From CAWEWH01 sp963812775 (lineage in GTDB: Bacteria > Pseudomonadota > Alphaproteobacteria > Rhizobiales > Beijerinckiaceae): DNA of 64,000 nucleotides. Each line of letters opens with the position of its first letter. Within the stretch, counting starts at the first letter, position 1. The notes under the pieces were generated by a model. The model did not search any database and was not told the DNA's origin. It saw only the letters and a list, made by a program, of their open reading frames with translations. The stretch covers positions 930,001 through 994,000 of the forward strand of contig CAWEWH010000007.1 of the NCBI GenBank assembly GCA_963812775.1. The letters run 5' to 3'. Made by a program: the position numbers and the translations under genes. Of the stretch, positions 42,871 to 50,750 are shown one piece after another.

Positions 42871-43293
42871 ATGCGCGCAATCCACAGGCCCGGTCTCGCC
42901 GCCTATTGGCCATTTGGTCTGTATCTCTGCGTCGCTGCGCTTGTCCTCGTCGGAGCGTCGATCAACGCGGCACTAAATCGGCCGGACGGGATTGCGGATC
43001 AGGGCACGACGGCGGCGTTGCGCCGAGATGCGCCGGACGGCCAGCGGGCCACGCGTCGTGCTGCCATGCGCACCGAACCGATGGGTGGGAGTGCCGGGAT
43101 TTCGCAGGCCTCAGCCGTCCTCGATCCTGAAGAGGCGCGGCGGCGGCTCTGCACTACGGCCGAGAGCTGCGAGGATATCGCGCTCCCCCGTCGATCGGAG
43201 AGGGCGTGGCGCGATTGCGAAGTTGCCGACCGCTCCGTAGCTGCCGGGTCGAGCGGGGATCACCCCGCGACACTCGGCAACCGCTGGAAATAG
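42871..43293 (+). CDS. Possible membrane-anchored hypothetical protein
   Basis: Low-confidence ORF of 140 residues. It has one good transmembrane segment near the N-terminus (LAAYWPFGLYLCVAALVLVG), then a hydrophilic tail with several Cys (RRRLCTTAESCEDIALP, AWRDCEVADRS). There is no clear ribosome-binding site at ATG 42871. AGGAGG at 42789-42794 precedes a short GTG frame (MGDFSNPVRNPCDN) that stops soon after, so a broken gene start is possible. It ends 1 bp before the tRNA-Asp fragment that marks the island edge. Confidence 0.35.
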   Translation: MRAIHRPGLAAYWPFGLYLCVAALVLVGASINAALNRPDGIADQGTTAALRRDAPDGQRATRRAAMRTEPMGGSAGISQASAVLDPEEARRRLCTTAESCEDIALPRRSERAWRDCEVADRSVAAGSSGDHPATLGNRWK

Positions 43294-43338
43294 TGGCGGG
43301 CGCGATGGGACTCGAACCCGCGGTCTCCGGCGTGACAG
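43294..43338 (-). repeat. 3' half of a tRNA-Asp gene, candidate island attachment site (distal)
   Basis: On the minus strand this reads from the anticodon loop (CTGTCAC) through the T-arm (GGGTTCGAGTCCCATC-like) to CGCCCGCCA. It matches the 3' part of the intact tRNA-Asp at 55315-55391 at 41 of 45 positions, in the same orientation. The 5' half of the tRNA is absent. A displaced tRNA 3' end in direct orientation is the classic scar of integration at a tRNA gene. Confidence 0.75.
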
Positions 43339-43341
43339 CAC

Positions 43342-43866
43342 AGCACTTCACTCTCCATCAAAGGTAAGTTCCGAAGATCGCAGCCCCAGGGGTGTTCCAG
43401 AACGGTCAAAGTCGGAACACCCTGCGTCGCGCTCCACTTTACATCGCCGATCCAATTTGCACCTCATCAGCATCAGCAAACGGCCATAATCCATCATTAG
43501 CGAATACGGTCTGGGGCAAACCCGCAAGCAAGCTGCTGACTCCCTTTCCAAGCGAGGGCGATATTCTTTTCGAAGGCAAGTGGCGGGGTTCGTTGCCGCG
43601 TCGTAGTCCGCGACCTCTGAAGTGTCGCGGTGTGTTCGTGCGTGAGGAGGGTAGTCACATGTGTTCAATCCGCATCCGCAGGTGGGCCGCCGGAGTCACG
43701 CGACGAGCGGGTTCATCAATCTCCCCCTGATCGGTCTGGCTTCTTGCGCACGATCCCATCCGGAATCGCGCAAAGGCTTTCAGATCATCGCTAGCGACGA
43801 CCGTCGAACGGTCGGCGGCGGTGACTGCCGTCTCACCGAGCGATCGCACTGACCACGAGGGGCGTG
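43342..43866. other. Intergenic stretch at the island edge
   Basis: About 525 bp with no recognisable gene, only shadow-like frames. It holds the inverted repeat at 43390-43422. No integrase fragment was found. Confidence 0.4.
43390..43422. repeat. Inverted repeat GGGTGTTCC / GGAACACCC
   Basis: Two perfect 9-bp arms separated by 15 bp, about 50 bp inside the tRNA-Asp fragment. It could be an operator or a recombinase arm site; not followed by a T-run. Confidence 0.5.
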
Positions 43867-45693
43867 ATGAGTCGCCGCGCCAACCCAAGGACCGATCTCG
43901 GCACCATCGTCCTGCACTGGGCTCTGGTCGCCCTGCTGTCGGTTAGCGTCGTCACCGGCTTGCGGATTGCCACCGTTTCACCGTTCGACTTCGCATGGCT
44001 GAATTGGCTCGACGGCGTCCTGCCTACGTCGATCGTGTGGAGCGCGCACATGCCGGCGGCGGTCGCACTCTTTGCTCTGGCGCTTGCCTACGCAATCTAC
44101 CTTCGCCGGGCTGGCCTCGCGCGTCGCATTCTTCCCGACCGCGTCCGCTTGATGGGCATCGCCCGCGCCGGTCCGGCCAGGTGGAGTGGGATCAACGTTA
44201 TTCTGACTTGGCTTCTCCTGCTGACGCTACTGGCACAGCTTGCGAGCGGGTTCTTGATGTACCTTGGTCATGGTGGCGCCGTCGTCGAGCTGCACCGCTT
44301 CGGCACTTGGGTCCTTATCGTGGGCTCGGTCGGACACATCGCGGCACATTTGGCCGTTGGCGGCGCGGGCCAGCTCATGCGCATATTTCGGCCCGGCCCG
44401 CTGCCGCTGCCACCACCCCCACTCAATTCATTCGAAGCTGTGGCCGGCAGGGAACGACTTGTCGGACGCCCCTTTCCAGCTGACCGGCGCCCCAGTGCCG
44501 GGCCGCCGAAAGAACCGCGATCTCAAGCTCGCCACCTGAAGCCGCGGGATGTCACGCTCAACGCGCATCCGCTTGCCGTGGCGATGGGCGTCGGCGTCAT
44601 CGGCGCGACCATGGTGACAATCGTCGACCAGGCGGCGATGCGAGATCAACTCGATATCCGTCGCATCACAGCATCCGAAGCGCCAGTACTCGACGGCGAT
44701 CTTTCCGACGCTATCTGGAGATTGGCCCGCCCCATAGCGGTGTTGACCAACCAGGGTGCCAACTTTGGCGGAGAAAGCGCATCCGAAGTCCAGATCCGCG
44801 CCGTGCATGATGGCACGACGGCGTATTTCTCCTTTGTTTGGAGCGATCCGACGAGATCCCTGAAGCATCTTCCTCTCATCAAGAGAAAGGATGGCTGGTA
44901 CGTCGTTCAAGGCAACTACGACCTGGCAGACGAGCATGAATACTACGAGGACAAATTTTCCGTCATGCTCACGACCAGTGGAGCGCTACTGGCGGGCGAT
45001 CGGACCTTTCATGCCGGCCGGGCGCCGCTCGAAGGCAAGCCGATGTCCCCTTCCGGACGCGGCCTGCACTACACCACGGATGGTGGAATCGTCGATGTTT
45101 GGCAGTGGCATGCGACCCGCGGCGGTCTGCTGGGCTTCGTCGATGACGGACATTTCGGACCACCGGCCGAGCCGAGCAAAGACGAGGCCGAGGGACGCAG
45201 ACCTTACAAGGGTGGGTTCGCGCCAGATCCCGGCACGGCAAATTTCGAAGACAACTTCGAACTACCAGGCCCCAGTGGCTATGGCAGCCTAATTCAGCCG
45301 AAGCGGCTCCCCAAGGATTGGTGGTCGACGTGGTCCGCCATGGGACGGTTCGACGTCAATCCAGATGTCGGCGAGAGCGATGGCGCCAGATGGTGGATGA
45401 CTGAAGACGAGACGGTTCCATATTCGCCAAGGCTCGACGCTCTGTTTTCGGTCAACACCGTGATCCCCGGCGTGATCATCAAGGGCGCGTATTCCGGCGA
45501 CCGCGCCGATGTTCGCTGCGCGGCACGGTGGGCGGCAGGACGCTGGGCAATCGAGGTCGCACGTCGCCTCGACACGGGAAGTCCCAATGACGTCCGGATT
45601 GCCAGCGGCGTGTTCATGCGCGTCGCCGCTTTCGACCATTCCCAAATCCGCCACACGCGACATATCCGACCAATTCGGCTCGAGGTGCAATGA
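43867..45693 (+). CDS. Cytochrome b561-like membrane domain fused to ethylbenzene-dehydrogenase-type haem domain
   Basis: 608 residues. The N-terminal 180 residues contain four hydrophobic segments with His residues placed for b-haem (IVLHWALVALLSVSVVTGLR, WSAHMPAAVALFALALAYAI, GSVGHIAAHLAVGGAGQL), as in cytochrome b561/DUF4405 proteins. After a Pro-rich linker and a fifth hydrophobic segment (MGVGVIGATMVTIVDQ), residues about 275-600 match the EB_dh haem-binding domain: APVLDGDLSDAIWRLARPIA, VQIRAVHDGTTAYFSFVWSD, EDKFSVMLTT. EB_dh domains serve as the haem subunit of molybdenum dehydrogenases. Fusion to a b561-like anchor suggests a membrane electron-transfer protein. Its stop is 1 bp from the reductase start. 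Confidence 0.82.
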   Translation: MSRRANPRTDLGTIVLHWALVALLSVSVVTGLRIATVSPFDFAWLNWLDGVLPTSIVWSAHMPAAVALFALALAYAIYLRRAGLARRILPDRVRLMGIARAGPARWSGINVILTWLLLLTLLAQLASGFLMYLGHGGAVVELHRFGTWVLIVGSVGHIAAHLAVGGAGQLMRIFRPGPLPLPPPPLNSFEAVAGRERLVGRPFPADRRPSAGPPKEPRSQARHLKPRDVTLNAHPLAVAMGVGVIGATMVTIVDQAAMRDQLDIRRITASEAPVLDGDLSDAIWRLARPIAVLTNQGANFGGESASEVQIRAVHDGTTAYFSFVWSDPTRSLKHLPLIKRKDGWYVVQGNYDLADEHEYYEDKFSVMLTTSGALLAGDRTFHAGRAPLEGKPMSPSGRGLHYTTDGGIVDVWQWHATRGGLLGFVDDGHFGPPAEPSKDEAEGRRPYKGGFAPDPGTANFEDNFELPGPSGYGSLIQPKRLPKDWWSTWSAMGRFDVNPDVGESDGARWWMTEDETVPYSPRLDALFSVNTVIPGVIIKGAYSGDRADVRCAARWAAGRWAIEVARRLDTGSPNDVRIASGVFMRVAAFDHSQIRHTRHIRPIRLEVQ

Positions 45694-45694
45694 A

Positions 45695-46790
45695 ATGCGT
45701 AAGACCCATCAAGTCACGGTCAATGGCGAGCAGTTCCTGGCCCGGCACGGCGACTTGCTCCTGGATGCCGCGCTCATGAATGGCATTCACATTCCGCACG
45801 ACTGCCGTGTTGGCTACTGCGGAAGCTGCTGCGTGCGCGTTGTTGCCGGCGAACTGTTTGGCGAAGGGGATGAGCAGGAGGTAAAAGCCTGCCAATGTCG
45901 AAGTCATTTCCGACGTCGAAATCGAAGTCGAAATCGAAGACCTGCCCGAGCTCGCGGTGACGGACGGACGCGTAGCCGCGTTGAAACCTCTCGCGCCCGA
46001 CATTGTCGAGCTTTGCATCGACCCTCAAGAGTCCGTCGAGTACCTGCCTGGTCAGTACCTCCAGGTTCAGTTCCGGAGGTTCGCCACCCGATGCTACAGT
46101 CCCACCGTTTCATTGGACCGTTCCGACGACGACGGCACGATCCACCTCCACGTGAGACGGATCCCAGGCGGGCACGTTTCCGCGGCGCTCGGCACCGCCA
46201 TCGAAAAAGGACACCGGGTGAAGCTCAAGGGACCGTTCGGTTCCGCCTATTTCAGGAGCGGCCTCGATAACCGTTTGGTCCTGGTTGCGGGCGGGACGGG
46301 ATTCGCGCCGATCTGGTCGATTGCCGCAGCGGCCATGCGTGAAAACCCCAAGCGGGAGGTCATCCTGGTCGTCGGCGCTCGCTCGCTCGCTTCGCTCTAC
46401 ATGATCCCGGCGCTTTGGCGGCTCGCGGCCTGCCCGAACGTCACCATCATTCCGGTCACGGACGTCGAGGAGCCGACGACTCCCGTCATTCGCGCGGGGT
46501 CGCCTGTCGGCTACCTGCCCCCGCTCAACGCGCATGACGTCGTCTATGCTGCTGGCCCCTCGCCTCTTGTCGAGCGGATCACGGCCGTAGCCAAGGCGGC
46601 CGGCGCACGGTGGTATGCGGACGCATTTGTGCCGAGCGGCGGGGGCGAGGATGGCTTGCTGGCGCGGGCGACGAGCTGGCTTCGAGGCGACTCACAGATA
46701 CAGTCGCCGGCGGCGCGTACGCGCGCGGTTCTCGATGCTGCGCTGGTTGACGGTTCGCGCGCGTCGCCGAGCAACGCGCTGCACTCCTAG
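45695..46790 (+). pseudogene. Ferredoxin-NAD(P)H reductase (2Fe-2S + FAD/NAD), frameshifted
   Basis: Electron-transfer protein. The N-terminus is a plant-type 2Fe-2S ferredoxin (MRKTHQVTVNGEQFLARHGD, cluster ligands in CRVGYCGSCCVRVVAG and a later ACQC). The frame then slips near 45898. The continuation EVISDVEIEVEIEDLPELAV and the reductase half, PGQYLQVQFRRFATRCYSPT (FAD motif R-x-Y-S), GPFGSAY and VLVAGGTGFAPIWSI (NAD motif), lie in the next frame to 46790. The reconstructed 365-residue protein matches Rieske-dioxygenase reductases and toluene monooxygenase reductases. The slip is in a repetitive GTCGAAATCGAA stretch. Linked to the upstream b561/EB_dh gene. Confidence 0.8.
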
Positions 46791-46843
46791 CGATATTTGG
46801 AGAAATGCGTCCAGCAACGCTCGGCGCGGTGCCGGAAGAACAG

Positions 46844-46870
46844 CAAGGGCGGGGAAGATCCCCGCCCTTG
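46844..46870. terminator. Hairpin between convergent genes
   Basis: CAAGGGCGGGG, loop AAGAT, CCCCGCCCTTG: a perfect 11-bp stem between the reductase stop (46790) and the RTX gene stop (46923). Without a T-run on either side. Confidence 0.6.
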
Positions 46871-46922
46871 TCGCACGATGCAGTCTCACGTCACTCTCGT
46901 TCCGCCAGCCCCAAACAGCACC

Positions 46923-47861
46923 CTACATATTGTGATGGCCGCCGTCGCTTCCCCCATTCGGCAGGATGCCGTCGTCTTCGAGCTGGAAGTGCACGCCCGC
47001 CGGCAACGTATCAATGCGCTCGTATGCGCCGTAGACGGTCTGGTCAGTGACAATATCACTCGCCTTGACGAGGTTGCCGTAGACGGTGATCGTGCCGAGC
47101 GGATCCTCGTCGTGCGCGCCAGCCGCACCCTGCTGGCTGATGACCGTGATCACGCTGTAGTCGTTCCTGCCATCGCCATTGCTGTCGAGATGTTGGATCG
47201 ACTTGACTTCGCCCGTATGAGCGGAGAGCTCGATCTTGTCGCCCTGGGCGCGATTGAAGTCGCGGATCACATCGTTGCCGAACCCATCCACCCAATGGTC
47301 GTGAACGTTGTTGTTTTCGCCCGTCACCCCAACCCAGTCGATGGTCCCGTCATCGTTGACATGTTTGGCGACGATCTCATCTTTGGCATTGACCTGGAGC
47401 TCGAAGCGGAACGTGTCGGCACCGGCCCCGCCGACCATCGTGTCGTTGACGGCGGTGAAGGCTGCCGTTTCCTTGGCGTAGATCTGCGTTGTTCCATTTT
47501 GCGCCGCTACCATTTCGCCGGAATCGGAGCGGCTGAGCAGCACGTCGTTGCCACGGCCACCATCCATCCGGTCGGCACCGAACCCGCCGATCAGCAGGTC
47601 GGCGCCGCTGCCACCGCTGAGGTTGTCATTGCCGGACCCGCCCCAGACTTTGTCGTCACCGGTGCCGCCATTCAGAACATCGTTACCGGCCATGCCCGCA
47701 AGAGCGTCCGCACTGGCCCCGGCGTAGAGAACGTTGTTGCCGGTCGTACCGTTCAAGTGATCGTGCTCGGCGCTACCGCCCATCAATTGCGCCATGTAGT
47801 CATTCAAGAAATCCTCGAAGCGACTGCTCTTGAACAGCCCTGCCCAGTTAAATCGATACAT
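46923..47861 (-). CDS. Small RTX (haemolysin-type calcium-binding) protein, type I secretion substrate
   Basis: 312 residues from ATG 47861 (GGTGAAG upstream). N-terminal 40 residues (MYRFNWAGLFKSSRFEDFLN) contain no recognisable enzyme domain. Residues about 40-110 are RTX nonapeptides: GNDVLNGGTGDDKVWGGSGN, DNLSGGSGADLLIGGFGADR, GRGNDVLL. A second block follows with GGAGADTFRFELQ and FGNDVIRDFNRAQGDKIELS, the typical C-terminal RTX/M10-like region. There is no signal peptide. A type I exporter (48862) and its HlyD adaptor (50751) are encoded divergently next door, the expected arrangement for export in one step. Function unknown; possibly a surface or adhesive RTX protein. Confidence 0.87.
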   Translation of the reverse strand: MYRFNWAGLFKSSRFEDFLNDYMAQLMGGSAEHDHLNGTTGNNVLYAGASADALAGMAGNDVLNGGTGDDKVWGGSGNDNLSGGSGADLLIGGFGADRMDGGRGNDVLLSRSDSGEMVAAQNGTTQIYAKETAAFTAVNDTMVGGAGADTFRFELQVNAKDEIVAKHVNDDGTIDWVGVTGENNNVHDHWVDGFGNDVIRDFNRAQGDKIELSAHTGEVKSIQHLDSNGDGRNDYSVITVISQQGAAGAHDEDPLGTITVYGNLVKASDIVTDQTVYGAYERIDTLPAGVHFQLEDDGILPNGGSDGGHHNM

Positions 47862-47964
47862 CGCTTCACCCCATCGGTTGACTTGCCTCACGCAACGCAT
47901 TTCGCTCCGGGAGGATCCGAGGCGAAAACTCCTCCCGCGCGTCGCAAGAAAGAGTTCTGATTGG

Positions 47965-48017
47965 GCCGACAGCACGACCGTGGCGCGGCAAACGTTCTGC
48001 CAAGCTGCGGCGCTTTT
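47965..48017 (-). promoter_or_regulatory. 53-bp conserved upstream element, copy A
   Basis: Identical to 48555-48607 at 43 of 53 positions with no gaps, both on the same strand. It lies 104-156 bp upstream of the RTX start. The block contains GGCA-N7-TGCC (minus strand GGCAGAACGTTTGCC), a hyphenated inverted repeat conserved in copy B. Suggested to be an operator or promoter element. Confidence 0.5.
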
Positions 48018-48139
48018 GCGACCGTGATGAAAAGTCGACGAGCCGAAACCGTCGCGCACTCCACGCGTAGCGACGCGAAGATGTTCTCTATTTCAGTTGT
48101 GCAAGCCAAGCGAGCCGAGTTCGAGCGGCGACCGCCGCC

Positions 48140-48436
48140 TCACTCCTCTGGCGACGATGCTCTATCGACGAAGCGTTGACGATTGTTCCTCGAACGGCGC
48201 TCGGACGCTACCGGCGCGAGCTCCGCGATCGATTGAACGATCGACGGCAGCAAGACCGGGGTGAATGGGTCGACGCCCGATCGTCCGGTCGGAAGCGGGC
48301 GGACTTGGCCAAGGCACGTCAACTGCTGCTGTGAATCGGAAATGCGACGACATTGCTCAATGGTCATGCCCTGGTATTGCGCGAATCCGGGCAGAGAAGA
48401 TGCGACAACCGCGACTGTGACGATCAACACACGCAT
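48140..48436 (-). CDS. Small secreted hypothetical protein
   Basis: 98 residues from ATG 48436, with GGGAGG upstream; an alternative start at 48469 is not supported. A signal peptide (MRVLIVTVAVVASSLPGFAQ) is followed by YQGMTIEQCRRISDSQQQLT and CLGQVRPLPTGRSGV: two Cys about 15 residues apart suggest a disulfide. No family recognised. It lies between the RTX gene and the exporter genes in the island and shares the 53-bp upstream element with the RTX gene. Confidence 0.65.
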   Translation of the reverse strand: MRVLIVTVAVVASSLPGFAQYQGMTIEQCRRISDSQQQLTCLGQVRPLPTGRSGVDPFTPVLLPSIVQSIAELAPVASERRSRNNRQRFVDRASSPEE

Positions 48437-48554
48437 GAGCGCCTCCCGAACGCAACGCGACTCAAGCACAAACGGGCGCCACGCCGTGCGGCGCTCGCAG
48501 AAAAAGAACGGAAGCGTGACTCCTCCAGCAATGTCGAGGTGAGCGGGTAACTAC

Positions 48555-48607
48555 GCCGACAGCAGGACCGAGCCGCGGCAAACCCGTTGCCGACCTGCGG
48601 CGATTTT
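48555..48607 (-). promoter_or_regulatory. 53-bp conserved upstream element, copy B
   Basis: Partner of 47965-48017. It lies 119-171 bp upstream of the small secreted-protein start. The inverted repeat here is GGCAACGGGTTTGCC on the minus strand. Confidence 0.5.
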
Positions 48608-48861
48608 AAGAACGCGTTCGTTTTGTGGCTTCGACTTTGGAGCGGCTTGCCGCACAAGCGCCTTCAGGTCTCCGCAGAGTTCGGCAAATTGTTGCGCTCA
48701 CCCTTCCGTCGGCGAACGTTTGATCCTCCCATATGCTTTCTCTCGCTCATCGTCGCGAGGCAGCCGCAGAATGACCGAGGACAATCGAGGCGTGGGTAGG
48801 GGCGAACATGGCGCAACGTGCGGGGGAAGCATTGTGATCGATTGCAAAGAGACTTTTTGAC

Positions 48862-50616
48862 ATGCTTGCGCCTTCGCCAGTCGTCAACGTTGGGGCTCCG
48901 GGCGACGAAGTCCTTACCGCGCTTACGCGCTGCCGCCCGGCGTTTATGGGCATTGCCGTATTTTCCGCTTGCGTGAATCTGCTCGGCCTAACGGGCTCGC
49001 TCTACATGCTGCAAGTATCGGATCGGGTTTTGGCCAGCCGCAGCATCTCGACGCTTGTCTTCCTTTCGATGCTGGCATTGGCGGCATACCTCCTCCTCGG
49101 CGTGCTGGACGCTCTTCGCAGTCGCATGCTGGCGCGCGTCGGCGCAAAGTTCAGCGAATCGCTGATGGATCGAGTCTACGTCGCAGGCGCCGCGATGGCG
49201 CTCAATGGAATGCGCCCCGCCGTCGCGACCCAGGCCATTCGCGACCTGGATCAGGTCCAGAAATTTTTGTCCGGCTCCGGTCCGACGGCCATGTTCGACA
49301 TGCCCTTCATGCCCATCTTTTTCATCGTCGCTTACATGATGCATCCGGTATTGGGCTGGCTCATCATCGTTGGCGGCCTGGTCATCGTTGTGCTTACGGT
49401 TCTGACGGATCTGCGCACTCGCGCTCCTACGATGGCGGCGACATACAGCGGCGCTGCTCGGCATGTGATCGCCGAGGCGAGTTTCCGAAACGCCGAAGCT
49501 CTCAAGGCCATGGGGATGATGCGTGTCTTTACGCGGATCTTCACCGACGCCAATGCGCGTTATGCAGCTCACGGTCTCGAGGCCAGCGATGCAGCCAGCG
49601 GCATCGGCTCGCTGGCCAAGGTATTCCGCGCCGTGCTGCAGTCGGCGGTGCTTGGCGTTGGAGCCTACCTGGCGATCATCGGCGAGGTCTCAATGGGGGC
49701 GATGATTGCCGCATCGATCCTCACCGCCCGCGCGCTCGCGCCTATCGAAGTGGCGGTGGCCAACTGGCGCGGCTTCGTTGCGTCGCGTCAAGGATTTGGC
49801 CGACTCCGCACCCTGCTCTCGGCGCAGAAGCAGCCGGAATGCATGCTGGCGCTTCCAGCCCCCGAGCTCAGGCTCTCGCTCGATGGTGTCTATGTCACCG
49901 CGCCCGGCCAATTGAAACCAATCGTCCAAGGCGTTTCCTTCGAGCTCGAAGCCGGACAGGGCCTTGCAATCATCGGGCCGAGCGCCGCAGGGAAATCGAC
50001 CCTTGCACGCGCCCTCATCGGCGTTTGGCCGGCCGCCAGGGGAAAGGTATGCCTCGATGGCGCCCCCGTCGATCAATGGGACGGCGACAAGCTCGGTGCA
50101 CACATCGGCTATCTGCCTCAGGGTGTGGAGCTGTTCGACGGCACGGTTGCCGCGAACATCGCTCGTTTCGCCCCCGATGCAGGCGCCGACGTCATCATCC
50201 AAGCGGCCCGCGACGCTGCGGCACACGACATGATCCTGGGCTTGCCACAAGGCTACGAAACCCGCGTCGGCGATGATGGCGCGGCGCTATCGGGGGGTCA
50301 GCGTCAGCGGATCGGTTTGGCACGCGCGCTCTACGGAAATCCGTTCATTGTTGTGCTGGACGAGCCGAACTCGAACCTCGACTCTGAGGGTGAGGACGCG
50401 CTCGTCGATGCAATTCTAAGCGTGCGTCGACGGCGCGGCATCGTCGTCGTGGTGACGCACCGCCCGACGGCTCTCGCCGGGGTGGACCTCGTTGCCGTGA
50501 TGATCGCTGGGAGGCTACAGGCCTTCGGTCAGAAAAAGGAGGTCATGCAACGAATGACGCCGCACGGACGCCAGCACCCGTCCGTAGCGGAGGAGCCGGT
50601 ACGAGAGACAGCCTAG
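48862..50616 (+). CDS. Type I secretion system permease/ATPase (PrtD/HlyB-like)
   Basis: Inner-membrane ABC exporter, 584 residues. The N-terminal half has about six hydrophobic segments (VFSACVNLLGLTGSLYMLQV, FLSMLALAAYLLLGVLDALR, MFDMPFMPIFFIVAYMM, IIVGGLVIVVLTVL). The ATPase domain has Walker A GPSAAGKSTLARAL, Q-loop YLPQGVELFDG, signature LSGGQRQRIGLARALY, Walker B FIVVLDEP and switch His in VVVVTHRP. The D-loop reads NSNLD. There is no C39 peptidase domain, which points to RTX-type cargo with an uncleaved C-terminal signal. Likely exports the RTX protein at 46923; followed by the adaptor gene. Confidence 0.93.
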   Translation: MLAPSPVVNVGAPGDEVLTALTRCRPAFMGIAVFSACVNLLGLTGSLYMLQVSDRVLASRSISTLVFLSMLALAAYLLLGVLDALRSRMLARVGAKFSESLMDRVYVAGAAMALNGMRPAVATQAIRDLDQVQKFLSGSGPTAMFDMPFMPIFFIVAYMMHPVLGWLIIVGGLVIVVLTVLTDLRTRAPTMAATYSGAARHVIAEASFRNAEALKAMGMMRVFTRIFTDANARYAAHGLEASDAASGIGSLAKVFRAVLQSAVLGVGAYLAIIGEVSMGAMIAASILTARALAPIEVAVANWRGFVASRQGFGRLRTLLSAQKQPECMLALPAPELRLSLDGVYVTAPGQLKPIVQGVSFELEAGQGLAIIGPSAAGKSTLARALIGVWPAARGKVCLDGAPVDQWDGDKLGAHIGYLPQGVELFDGTVAANIARFAPDAGADVIIQAARDAAAHDMILGLPQGYETRVGDDGAALSGGQRQRIGLARALYGNPFIVVLDEPNSNLDSEGEDALVDAILSVRRRRGIVVVVTHRPTALAGVDLVAVMIAGRLQAFGQKKEVMQRMTPHGRQHPSVAEEPVRETA

Positions 50617-50750
50617 GGGGCAGAGCAGAATGGACCGTCGAACATCTGTGCATCAGCCATCGCCGCGGCGCAATCCCGCGAACGAAGCCTTCAGAGGACT
50701 TTCTGCTCGAGGCCTATCGGGAAAGGGAGGCGCGCCTGCGCGGCAGGATC

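Noticed and set aside
43348..43668. Minus-strand 106-codon ORF at the island edge
   Set aside because: No ribosome-binding site, Cys/Arg-rich shadow composition, no integrase-like motif.
46797..47960. 387-codon plus-strand ORF opposite the RTX gene
   Set aside because: Shadow caused by the repeated RTX codons; repetitive Val/Ala/Thr sequence without a family.
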